NCBI GenBank assembly: GCA_963565915.1
Contig: OY751486.1
Location: 2,604,001 to 2,668,000 of the forward strand
Direction: 5' to 3'
Origin: Entoloma clypeatum
Lineage: Eukaryota; Basidiomycota; Agaricomycetes; Agaricales; Entolomataceae
Length of the DNA stretch: 64,000 nt
Made by a program: the position numbers and the translations under genes. The notes under the pieces were generated by a model that saw nothing but the letters and a program-made list of their open reading frames with translations, was not told the DNA's origin and did not search any database. This document shows, in pieces, positions 9,797-20,297 of this stretch (within the stretch, counting starts at the first letter, position 1; each line of letters starts with the position of its first letter).

Positions 9797-12267
9797 ATGG
9801 CTTTCAACCTTCAAGCCCCTACTCTTGTTCGGGTGTTTGTCGTGCTCGCGCTCACCTACGCTATCCGAAACATCAAGCGCCATGCTGCACTCAAGTTTCC
9901 ACCGGGGCCAAAGGGTATCCCGTTCTTCGGGAATCTTTTCCAGCTATCAACAATGCCATGGAAAGAGTTCGAGACTTGGAAGAAACAATATGGAACGTCG
10001 AGGGCAAGAAAATCCTCTTTTTTGCTAACGTCTCTTTCGTTCAGGCTCTTTGGTGTACATTACGGCAGCTGGTCAAAGGATGCTCATCATCAACACCCAC
10101 CAAGCCGCAAATGATCTGTTAGTGCGCCGGTCACACATCTATAGCGATCGCCCTCGTTTGATCTGTAAGTGTCGATATCGCTAGGTTTCCTCGTGGTCGG
10201 ATTCACTCTCGTAACTAGTGGTGTCCGAGATATTCTCCAACGGCCTCCTCATCTTCTTCGCCCAATATGGTGAAATGTGCGTAGACAGCCCCTTTCCCGC
10301 ACACCGACTATCTTCATTGGTTGATGACCCTTCTACAGCTGGCGCAGACTGCGTCGCGCTGGTCACGAGTCACTAAACAAGACGCGTGTAGCCGACTTTC
10401 ATCCCATTCAATCCAAGGAAGCTGTCATACTAACTGAGGCCTTGCTACAAAACTCTCCTGACTGGAAAGGTGAATACCGTCGGTGAGTCCAGTTGCTCAA
10501 CCAATAACCAGAAACGTTGGCTCAATTGTGAATGGAGAGCATCGGCATCCACAGTCCTATCCGTCGTATACGACCTCCCGACAATTTCAGCTGTCAATGA
10601 GCCAACAGTCACGAGGATAATCAGCTTCACTGACGCACTTGTGATGTACGCAAGTCCAGGGAATTATCTCGTCGAATTCTTCACCTGGATGAAATACATC
10701 CCGTCGTCGATGGCCAAATGGAAACGGGACGCAGCGCAAGGGTGGAAAGAGTACTCTGAATTCTTTGGGGACCTGTTTCGCGAAGTCGAGAATCGGATTG
10801 TAACGCGCTGCATTTGCTTTTTCCTCGCTCAAATCTCATTGTTTCACTTTTCAGAATGATGGGGAAGAACGCCCGAGTTTTGCAGGATCTTTAATTCGAG
10901 AACGGAGCCGCCATCAGCTAAATGACTCGGAGGCAGCATGGCTGGCTGCTGCAATGTAGTATGTATCACATCTAGTCTTAAAGGCTTTTTGGTAATACCT
11001 ACGTTTACATTTTTTCAGTGCCGGAGGGTTCGAAACGGTGGGTTATAATCTCGTCGAACCGTAGTCTCATTAATTTATTGGCACCGCATCTGCAGACCTC
11101 CACCTCAATGATCTGGTTCACACTCGCCATGATCGCCTATCCAGAGAAGCAAAAGAAGTGCCAAGAAGAACTTGATAGAGTCGTTGGTCGATCCCGTATG
11201 CCTACGTTCAGGGATAGGAATAATCTTCCCTACGTTCGAGCCACGGTCCGAGAGCTCCTTCGCTGGAGAAGCGTTACCCCCATCGGTGAGGCTTGCCCAT
11301 CGATACTTCCAGTATATGCTCAGTGGCGCTTCGCGAGACAGGGATACAGCATTATACAACCGAAGTACCTCAATTTCAAGTCCAACATCGATATCTGTGA
11401 CACGTTTTTGTGCAATTCTAGGACGATTGGTACCAAGGTTTCTTTATTCCCAAGGGCACAACCTGCATTGCCAACATAACGTATGGCATCGGAAGCAAGC
11501 CGTCACAATTCAGTTTGACTAATCATCGCCCGTAGGTGTATGAACCGTGAACGAACCGTCTATGTTGGTAGTGTATATGCTATATTGCGTTTTATTCATG
11601 ACTTTCTAAACAGGGAGAGGACGCGGACGATTTCAATCCGGACCGCTTTATCGACGAACACGGAGAGCTCATGCCTCCATTGGCAGATACAAAGGATGGT
11701 GCGTTTTTCTTCCTCCCTTGGTAATACTTTTACTCGGGTTCAAGACGATTCTTCCTTCCCCGCTTTAGAAGGTGAGATATCTTCCACAATCATCAGGTTC
11801 GATTCCTAATCAATTATTATTTCCACGTAGGGCATGTAACATATGTAAGTCATCGACAATCCGCATTGTCTTCTTCCTCATAGTGCTCTTGGCCTCTTTC
11901 GTTCAGGGATTTGGACCGAGGTATGATCGTACCCCTCAGAGTCTGTACCAACTTATACTATCTACTATAGAATGTGTTTGGGACGACATATGGCAAACAA
12001 CACCCTCTTCATCAACGTCGTTTCCGTGCTCTGGGCAGCAAATTTCTCTGCTGTGAAGGATGAAGCGGGGAACCCGATCATTCCAGACACCCTGGAAACT
12101 GTCAATGCTGGACTGGTCGTGTAAGCACCCTGTCTCCTCGTTATGGGCAAATCAGGAAGATCGCAATTTCCTTCTTTTCTAGAAACCCCTTGCCGTTCGA
12201 TTGTTTGATTACGCCGCGTTTCCCGGAAGCGACGTCCATAGTCAATCAGACAAGAGAGTTACTTTGA
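9797..12267 (+). CDS. Cytochrome P450 monooxygenase, 522 aa, 17 exons
   Basis: Reading splice sites against P450 landmarks gives 17 exons that sum to 1569 bases, an exact multiple of three: 9797-9992, 10045-10164, 10219-10276, 10339-10482, 10538-10799, 10855-10955, 11019-11037, 11096-11285, 11324-11364, 11422-11480, 11536-11563, 11614-11698, 11769-11771, 11831-11844, 11907-11920, 11971-12120 and 12183-12267. An N-terminal membrane anchor is followed by the proline hinge (FPPGPKGIPFFGN), the C-helix YGEIWRRLRRA, the I-helix AGGFETTS, the K-helix ELLR (ExxR) and the heme loop YGFGPRMCLGRH with the Cys ligand. It should be an ER-bound heme-thiolate monooxygenase. The family resembles the large OrdA/CYP620-like groups of mushrooms; the substrate is unknown. 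The first intron lacks a normal donor, and a 3-base exon is inferred (see findings). Confidence 0.88.
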
Positions 12268-13658
12268 TGGCCCGGGGAACACATGTGGGTTTCAAAGAGA
12301 GTCACTTTCGGAAGAAATTTAGAAGTAGTACGTGCGAGAGGTATTACATATAGACAACCCTGCAATTTGAAGCTATCAGCCAACCAATGTATTTGCAATG
12401 TCCCAGAGTCCTTTTTCCTTGTGTCATCTTTTGCTCCACCAGCCTCACTCTAATATTGATATATATATAAACTTGAGGAACCTGCCGCACCTCATTGTGC
12501 ACATGCTATATACAGGGTATAACTCCGGGTACCAGCTGGGCGCTGGTTACCTCGGGGGGTCACCTCTGCCATAAGTCACCACCTCGATGTATGGTTAGCT
12601 GGTTGGGAATGTGCCGGAATATGTTCAGACACCAGGGACCTGGCCGGGGTGCGTTCCCTTCAGTGCTCAATGGCCGACACATCATGACACGATATGTAGG
12701 TCGAACAGATGATTCCTAGATCCGTGGTACCCCAAAACAGAAGTACAAAAAGATGCCGAGCGCGCGGGATGATGAAACCGACCCTGTCATCTATCAACGG
12801 CATGCTCGACCGATCAAGATACCAGTGGGAACCGAGCCGTCGAGCGGACACGCTCGCCCGAAAACGCGACGGAGGACGAGGGCGTGGAGGGCGCGCGTCG
12901 AGGTTACACATGGGTCCAGCGTCACCAGGTGAGCCAGGGGCCACCCGTGAATCGTGATACATTGCAAGGTTTCTCAGCCGGAGCACGATACAGCCGACCC
13001 CCGCAATCCAACCCTTCCAGGTCTGCTCGGTGCCCTGATTCGGACATGCACGGACTTCCTTGAGTCCGTACAAGGGGCCGCCTCATCGGGGAAATATATG
13101 GATGATAGAGGCAAGGTTGTCGGGCATTGAGATGCTCTGTACACTTTTAGCGATCTCGACACGGTCCGTAGTATCTTTGACGAGCTAGGCCACTCTTCTG
13201 CCTAATTGACTCTGCCGGTTGGTTCAACTCTCCATCAACGCGTCCCTCGAGCTTTCCGCAGCTGTTACATCTCCGTCAGAACGTCGGATACTTCGCTTGC
13301 GGCAGGTACCTGCAGATCTTCGAGCCACAAACCAGCGTCCCTTGATTGGCACCGGGCTGTGCGGACGAGGACGAGTAATCCAGGGCCTTGTGATTGTTGA
13401 TGCTTGGCGAAAGGGAAGCACTTCTCTTCCAAGTCGTGTCGGAGAAGTCAACCAAAAAAAACCCCTGCGAAAGGCGATGAATGGAAGACGTTCATTGGTG
13501 GTCGCAAGCTCTATTGTCGTTCATGGCAGAAGGACAAATTGGGTGGTCCATAAGAAGATCCCACACGTGTGGGAATGGAATATAAAGCAAAGTGCGCCAT
13601 AAATGCGTACATACCACAAGTACGAGGTGTTGAAGATGGGAATGATACATATCGTGAC
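12268..13658. other. Intergenic, no confident gene
   Basis: The first 200 bases are AT-rich and fit a 3' UTR and terminator of the P450 gene, with an AT run at about 12460. GC-richer sequence follows with overlapping ORFs on both strands at 12660-13600; none shows a domain or a splice chain. A perfect 16-base palindrome with CACGTG at its centre lies at 13559-13574. Confidence 0.45.
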
Positions 13659-13662
13659 ACTA

Positions 13663-13949
13663 AGCGCAAATTAATTAGGAAACAGCCCAGCTAACCGAGT
13701 AATTATTAATTAGATTGTGTATTTGTCTGGCTGTCACACAGCAAATTGCACAATTGTGATTTTTCTCATTTTTGGTCGCGCGCCGTCGCTATGGCAACAC
13801 CTGCCAAAAAAACACATTCACCGGAAAACAAGACAAACGATCTACCGTAATTGTTGGATTTGCTGTGCGACAGCCTCCCAGACAAATACACAATCTTTGT
13901 AATTACTCGTTTAGCTGGGATCCCGACTGTTTCCCAATTAATTTGCGCT
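13663..13949. mobile_element. MITE with about 100-bp terminal inverted repeats and TA target duplication
   Basis: The left end (AGCGCAAATTAATTAGG..) and the reverse complement of the right end (AGCGCAAATTAATTGGG..) match for about 100 bases. Shared blocks include GAAACAG, CCAGCTAA, CGAGTAATTA, GATTGTGTATTTGTCTGG and CACAGCAAAT. The central part is short and non-coding. The dinucleotide TA flanks both ends (13661-13662 and 13950-13951). Size, long inverted repeats and the TA duplication fit a non-autonomous Tc1/mariner-like miniature element; another superfamily with a TA or TWA target is possible. Confidence 0.75.
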
Positions 13950-13951
13950 TA

Positions 13952-15258
13952 TTTGTGCGAGATGGTTGAGAGACGTCCGTGAACTTACAGCTGGATGCGA
14001 AATGATGGGCGGCTCGTTGCCGCTTCTGTTGCCCGGTTGCCGCCTCACCATTGCTGACATCCATCATTACCAATTTGGGCCATCGGGGACTTATATTCTA
14101 GCCCCGCCCTAGATATTGTTTTGCTTTCAACCGTCAACGGCCTATAGTTTCGCATTTAGCTGTAAGCAAGCCGTTCACGTAACCAGATATTCAGGGTCAG
14201 GCCTGCCGATGGTCGGACAGTGAGTCATTCTGTCAACCACCAACACATTCAAGTCCAATGATCAGATCTACAAGAATTCAATAGGCCCCCCGAATCAAGG
14301 AAGTGAAGGCACGATTTTCGTCTAAAGGCATACGGTCACACTGGCAGTGCCCGATCACGCGCACAGGCAAGGCCTGAGCCCGAGTCTTCATCAAGGCCAT
14401 ATTTTATGTTTCAACGAACCGTTATAACTTCTGGTCTGATATCAGAAGGTCATTGCAGAACAATCTCCCATCTTGGAATAAATCATACCGTACAGTATTA
14501 TGCCCAGCTTGTCGTTTTCAGAAGCTGGCTGGGCCCCAGTACTCACAGTACTCACTCCTGAAGCCAGGGGTGTTCAATTCCGAGTTTCGTTCATACGTTT
14601 TCGGTTTTATGGCTCGCTCTGGAAAGAAAATCCCACCTGGTGTGGGTTGCTGAAAGACCTCCAGGAGACCTCGTACGTATCCTGAGCAACAAATGAACAA
14701 GGGACTGGGCTAAGAATTACTAAACACCTCTAGTATTATCAAGGGAAAAGCCAACACAGAAGGAGGATAAGTACTCTTCTAGGTCCCCCATGGGAAGGAA
14801 ATACTTGACGTCTTTCCCCGCAAATGTTTCTTCGAGAAACACCTATCCCTGTCGCCAACCCCAGGTTCCTGTGGATATCGCCGGCTCGTGCGACAATCAC
14901 AGGACGCCATTCCATCCATCTCAACATCTTAGTACGGAAGCATCTGAAAGCTTTTGTCTTCTATAGAAGAAGAAGCATGACCATGGTATGTGTAGGAAAA
15001 CCCTCTGCACGTCTTATTTATTTATTTTGACACATTTCCATGCAAAGGTTTTTCTTGCGTTAATCCGCGGGGCTCATTCTGGAAAATCCGTGAGTACCAC
15101 AACTCTGTCAGGTTCATTAATCGGCCAGGAAGGGGCGAAATACCACACCTGGAAGCTCTTTTCATCACGATTCCATTCACGGCACCTCACTGTTTCCTCA
15201 CGCGAATCGTATTACATGTCTTTTCGATACCCATAGGGGGTCCACCGCTGAGCGCGAG
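13952..15258. other. Intergenic, no confident gene
   Basis: Short ORFs at 14453-14700 and 14739-15236 overlap on both strands and have no recognisable domain or splice chain. Sequence near 15100-15230 leads into the promoter of the next P450 gene. Nothing else stands out. Confidence 0.45.
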
Positions 15259-15259
15259 A

Positions 15260-15265
15260 TATAAA
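15260..15265 (+). promoter_or_regulatory. TATA box of the second P450 gene
   Basis: TATAAA lies 74 bases before the start codon at 15339, a plausible spacing for a fungal promoter with a short leader. Based on the motif alone. Confidence 0.5.
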
Positions 15266-15338
15266 GCGTTGGCAGTCTGACCAGACGGATTTGCTCCAGT
15301 GTCCAGCGTTAAACCCTTTCCAGCCTTTCCAGCCCTCC

Positions 15339-17214
15339 ATGATTGTTATTGCCTCTAGCCTCCTTATCACTGGTGTCGCCGTCGTCATAATCGTCGGCTT
15401 GATTGCTTGGTCAACGACCCCTCCGACCCGAGCACCCGACCTACCAGGTCCCCGCGGATGGCCCATCGTTGGTAACCTCTTCCAGCGTGGCGCCGACCCA
15501 GCCCATACGTATCACATGTGGAGCAAGATATATGGGCCCGTTTTCAAGTTGCGCTTGGCCAATAGATGGGTTGTCGTCGTCAACGGGGCTGAAGCCGGTG
15601 ATGAACTTCTCAATAGCGCCCAATACGCTGCCGTCTTTCAATCGCGACCATCGGTTAGGACTCGTTGTCAGAATTTCGTTCAATTCTCTGACGTGACATT
15701 TAGACTTACACCTTGTCAAAATTCCTTGGATTAGCTTCTCCAAAGGCCGTTACCCTCGGATTTATGGCCTATGACGATCTCGTGAAGAATAAGCGTCGCC
15801 TATCTATTACATCCGTCAACCCTGCGGTCACTAAAACGTAGGTCTTCAGTCCATGACATATCATCTCTGTTCAGTGTATTGAAAATATCCAACCGAAGTT
15901 ATCAAACCCTTATCGAAAAGGCCGCTCAATACTTCGTCCAAAGTCTTAATGACGCCAACAAGAAGGAAAACGGCGGACCCATGGATCCTTTCCCAGTTTT
16001 CTTTGGAGCCGCAACTACGCTTGCTGTCACCGTACTTTGCGGGGCACCTCCTAAGGAGATATCTAATATCCTCGAAGACATTCCCTTCCCCATGAAGCAT
16101 ATCGGAGAGTACGTTGTCCCTCCCCTCTGCTATTACCACGCATCTTACGCCTTATCGCAGAATGCGCAAGATCCACGGCCACTTGCGCGACTTCCTCCCC
16201 TTCCTCCGTTTTCTCCCAGACTCTAAGCTCTTCAAGGAGGCAGTCATCGTGGCCAAATATCGCAATAAAAAAATAGACTGGATGCTGGACCGAGCGCGCT
16301 TGCACATTGCAGAGGGTAATGACCCTCCTTGTATCGCGGGAACTATCCTTGGGGAAAACCACGGTCTGGCCGAATCCTCTATTACCAGTGTCGCCAGCTC
16401 CATGGTCGCGTCTGGTCTCGGTGAGCAGCCATTTGTGGCCGTTGCATAAATGATTGACTCATGACGGATCTAGATGCTCATATGGCCAACATGTTCTTGT
16501 GGGGTCTGGGTATTCTTGCCTCAAAGGAGGGCATTCAAGAGAAGGCATATGAAGCGATCCTATTGCAAGATAAGCTTGGCAGCGAAACGAATTGGGCTCG
16601 TAAGGACGACTACGTCATCGCCTTCGTCAAGGAGCTGGGCCGCTACTATAATCCTTTCCGCTTGTCACTCGCACATGAAACAATGGGCAAGGATATTGTA
16701 TGGAAGGGCCATGTAATCCCTGTAGGGACCACGGTTTACACTAACACGCACGCCATGAACAGAGGTAAGAAACAATCTTCGTGCGATCACGTCTCGCGGC
16801 TGATGTTTGGATGCCGAACTACATAGACGAGGCCCGCTTCCCCGACCCAGAGAAGTTCTGGCCCGAACGTTACATGAACGGCCCTGAGGCTGACCGTGCG
16901 CTGTATAACTATGCATTCGGTATCGGTCGCAGGTACGCATAGCTGGGATGTCGGAGACGACAAGGCCGAAACTAACGAGACGCTTGACCAGGAGTTGCCC
17001 CGCCGTCAACCTTGTCAACACGGAGCTTTACACCATCTTCAAGCATATCATTCGCCATTGGTCCATCAGCATTTACGACGGAGAGAAGGAGTTCAATGCG
17101 GTCGACGGCTGCGCTAATGGCCATGAGTTTAACCAGGGACCGAAGCAGTTCAGGATCAAGATGGCGGTCAGGGACCAACAGAAATTGGATGCGTATCTGA
17201 ATCTCGAACTCTGA
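15339..17214 (+). CDS. Cytochrome P450, phenylacetate-hydroxylase-like group, 520 aa
   Basis: Seven exons (15339-15653, 15704-15837, 15875-16108, 16161-16420, 16474-16764, 16827-16932, 16992-17214) sum to 1563 bases, in frame. Visible parts are an N-terminal membrane helix, a proline-rich hinge (DLPGPRGWPIVGN), a K-helix ExxR (ELGR near 16635) and the heme loop YAFGIGRRSCPA, whose Cys is the heme ligand. The I-helix reads SMVASGLDAHMAN. The usual acid-Thr pair of oxygen activation is D-A-H here, so the conserved threonine is absent. The overall look (MVASGLD, then a long aliphatic helix) recalls fungal phenylacetate 2-hydroxylase-type P450s, whose substrates are aromatic acids; the substrate here is not known. 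An earlier in-frame ATG at 15291 exists, but 15339 puts the membrane helix at the N-terminus. It is convergent with the MFS gene downstream. Confidence 0.9.
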
Positions 17215-17813
17215 AAATCACGGTCGGTTCTGGTTTCGATTCTTGGTCTTCGATTCGGTTTTCCTTCAAAAATCGTGAGAGGATGGGGAGATACTTCAAG
17301 ACAAGCTTTCAGATTTTCACCCCGAGATTTCTCTTTTCTCCTTTGATTTCCCTTCACCATTTCCTCGTATGGTCACCATGAAAGGCACCTGTATACTAGA
17401 TGAATAGATTGCTTTTAGAGAGTAGATTCTCTATTCAAGTTGGCGGTTCAAACGTTAAGCATCAATGCCGTTGGGATTTACATGGGGGGATCCGCTGTCC
17501 GTTGGTCTGTCGGTTCTACGCTTCCTCATGATTTTGGGCCTGAGGACTTTTTAGAACGGCTCTCCTGTTCTTGACTCTTCTATTGAGAATCGACCACCGT
17601 CAATCCAACTGATTCATTGGGAAGTAAAGGGTCTGGAAACGATTTCTAAGTAATCGAGACGCATTGTTTGCAGACTGTCGACGGGAGGGGCCTAAATTGG
17701 GAAGGAAACCGGCGTTTACAGGCCCTCATTGATTCAGGATGAATTTGCCTTGCGACGTACCACTATTCTACCTCAAATTCCTTGTAAAAAACGGGACCGA
17801 CGAGATTCGTAAC
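17215..17813. other. Convergent intergenic region
   Basis: About 600 bases between the P450 stop and the MFS stop on the opposite strand. No ORF of note; it presumably holds both 3' UTRs and terminators. Confidence 0.5.
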
Positions 17814-19642
17814 TCATAGAGTACAAACGGCGACATCCCTGGTCCCTGAGTCCTCTGGTTCGCGAAGCAGGCGTTGCGCCAACGAAATCGCAAAGCACGA
17901 TAGAGCGAAAAGAACTGCGTATACAGCGTATCCCCCGAGCAGGCCATGTTGGACAGAGAACGAGAACATGGAGGTCGTCATGGCGGGCGCCACGACACGT
18001 CCAACTGATACGGCAGTCTGTGAAAGGCCATTGGTGGCGCCGAGAGATCGCTTGTTAGGTGCTGCAGCGGTGACAATCATGTAAATACAACCTTGAAAGA
18101 TAAAGGACGTCAGAGAAATACAAGGTAAAGATCGTGAAAATAGTGACCATGACCCATCTCTACAATACCCATCAACAATGCCATAACTGCGATGCCGATC
18201 CATACTCCCATCGTCACACCGAAGTGTTTGACACACAAGCTCAACGTCGGGAACAAAGGCCATACGCCTAGGAAAGCCGATATCACGTAGACGAAAAGTC
18301 GTCTCTCTCCAAAATGACGGACTGATTTGTCCAAGAACAACCCGAGGAAGACCGTAATAAACGCGCGATACGCACCCATGATGTACCCGATCCTGAGTGG
18401 GTCGAATCCAAGCCCGCCTATCTCGACCGGCATAGCTAGGAATAGCGGCAGAATGGAGCCATGGCAGATAGCCAGAAACTCCAGGCTCGTATAGTTCGCT
18501 ATCGATATCATGACCGGATATACAAAGAGCTGTCGCAGCGGAACAGGCTCATCTTTGGTTAAAGACGTTTCTTCAGAAATTCCAGCAGATCGTGATTTGA
18601 TAGGTGCGCTCTGATCTACCATTAACCTTGACGCGTCATTCGCAAATTGCTAGATGTACCTACTTCCTTGAAGAAGAAGAGTGTGAAGAGGAAATGAGAA
18701 AATATGAGACCTGCGGTGGTGAGACAAGGAAGAAGATAAGGGTATCGTTTCCATAGATCCCCAACAAAGAGCTCCGGGAAGCGATCACCAGGCCGTGAAA
18801 GGTTTCCGCCGATCAACGAGCTGGAAATTGGCTCGTTCAGCATTCAGTTACCGTGTTGAAGGCTCGTACGCAATAGTTGCACCAATCCCCCACACCACGA
18901 ACGTTAACGCAAAGGCTTTCGCTTGATTGCTCGAGTCTGTGATTTCCCCGACGATACTTTTCACAACGCCTTGAGATAGCGCGAATTAGATTCGTCATTT
19001 GGCACAAGGGCAGCGGGGCATACCCATGTTTCCGTCCAGCAGCCCCCAGAGACATCGACTAGAGGGCGATTGAAACTTAGATACACGGAAATTGCTCCGA
19101 GCACTACATAAGAAGCAATCACCTTGCAACCAAACCCCAGAATGTGCGAGAAAGACCGAAGCTTATCATGGACACCGTCGACCCGAACAATCCGATCAAC
19201 ACGACGGGTTTTCGACCAATGTGGTCTGATATCCGATTCCACTGAAAAACGGTAATGACCAACATCCCATAGTATAGGGATCCCTGCAAATCGATAAGTT
19301 GATCAACGCGACATGAAGAGTGTTTTACAAGAAGTCAGCTCACAATGAGCCCAACGTAGTACCCCACTTTCCGTTGGTCACCACCGGTGATTTCAAGCTC
19401 ACTCACAAGCTGGATGAGTATCAATACTTGGATGGCATCTATCCACCTCGCTGCATGATACTCGCCTGATTAATATATGGCGTGACCGAGTGAGTGGCTA
19501 AAGCGTCGCATGCTCGGAGAAGAACAGGGGTTGAAATCTGAAGTCGCCGTAGGGGGGTTGATTTTCTGGGCCGGCTTTCTTCACGACGAATCAGAGAAGT
19601 GTACTCGTTAGGGAGAGCATTGGCAATAGAGTCCGAGTCCAT
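17814..19642 (-). CDS. MFS transporter, ZIFL/tetracycline-resistance type
   Basis: The ATG at 19642 opens an eight-exon gene ending at 17814. Successive exons encode a short Ser/Arg tail, the region ELEITGGDQRKVGYYVGLI, the MFS signature loop SDHIGRKPVVL, FGLSRTFWGLV, VGEITDSSNQAKAF, GATIASLIGGNL, a cytosolic middle loop (about 40 polar residues after FFFKEV), GGLGFDPLRIGYIMGA and SAPNKRSLGATNGL-like AAAPNKRSLGATNG, then the last helices. This order is that of 12-helix proton antiporters of the yeast YCR023C and plant ZIFL group, which export small molecules or metal complexes at the plasma or vacuolar membrane. The first intron (19410-19465) uses a GC donor. The neighbouring P450 suggests a modify-and-export pair, which is inference. 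No lesion was found. Confidence 0.88.
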
Positions 19643-20297
19643 ATCGACGTTTTGAACGCAGTGGTTGAAGATGAGTTGTAGTGCTAAGGGACCTCTTTCC
19701 AGGGAAAACTGGATGACGCATCCTGAGTGGTGGCACGTTTCTTTCTTGGAAATCGCTGAAATCAGAAGATTCTGACTGAAAAACTCAAGTTATGTTTGGG
19801 GGGAGGTCATGTGACCTGCTAAATGCAAATTATGTAATAAACAAACATCTCACCTTCACAGTTCACTTCATCATCGAAGTTAACTTTCGATTTTCAATAT
19901 TCGATGTGAATGTCTCTCAGGGGTCATTTTATACGGGTTTCGTTGACATAGAGTCTCGATTCAATGAATAGGAACCAAGTTTTATCCTCAGGTCTTCGTC
20001 ACTGGGTCTTCGTCAACTTGGTTTTTTGGTGGCAAGCCCGTGGCTCTAGCTGGCTCCATTTGGCGTAAGTATGTGATTTTGCAGCCACTATTGTCATGTA
20101 CATGTGGTCGCGGCTCCCTCGCTCAAAGAGGATGAATGTGACAATTGGACAAGACTCCCTTTCAACTCGAACGCTTTGATCTCGATCGAGGCGTTTCCCG
20201 GCCGTAGGCCACTGCCTTGTGGGAGTGGCACCATGGAATAAAACCTGCCGTTGAACTCGGGTGCCAATTTAATTTCTCCATTTTACCCTCTTCCTCC
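19643..20297. promoter_or_regulatory. Divergent promoter region
   Basis: About 650 bases between the MFS start (minus) and the next gene start (plus). The stretch contains AT-rich segments at 19800-19960 and a CG-richer part at 20100-20230. It must hold the promoters of both genes, but I cannot point to a specific factor site. Confidence 0.45.

Noticed and set aside
12660..13600. Overlapping ORFs of 75-137 codons between the P450 gene and the MITE
   Set aside because: Both strands are equally open in GC-rich sequence, with no domain, splice chain or start context.
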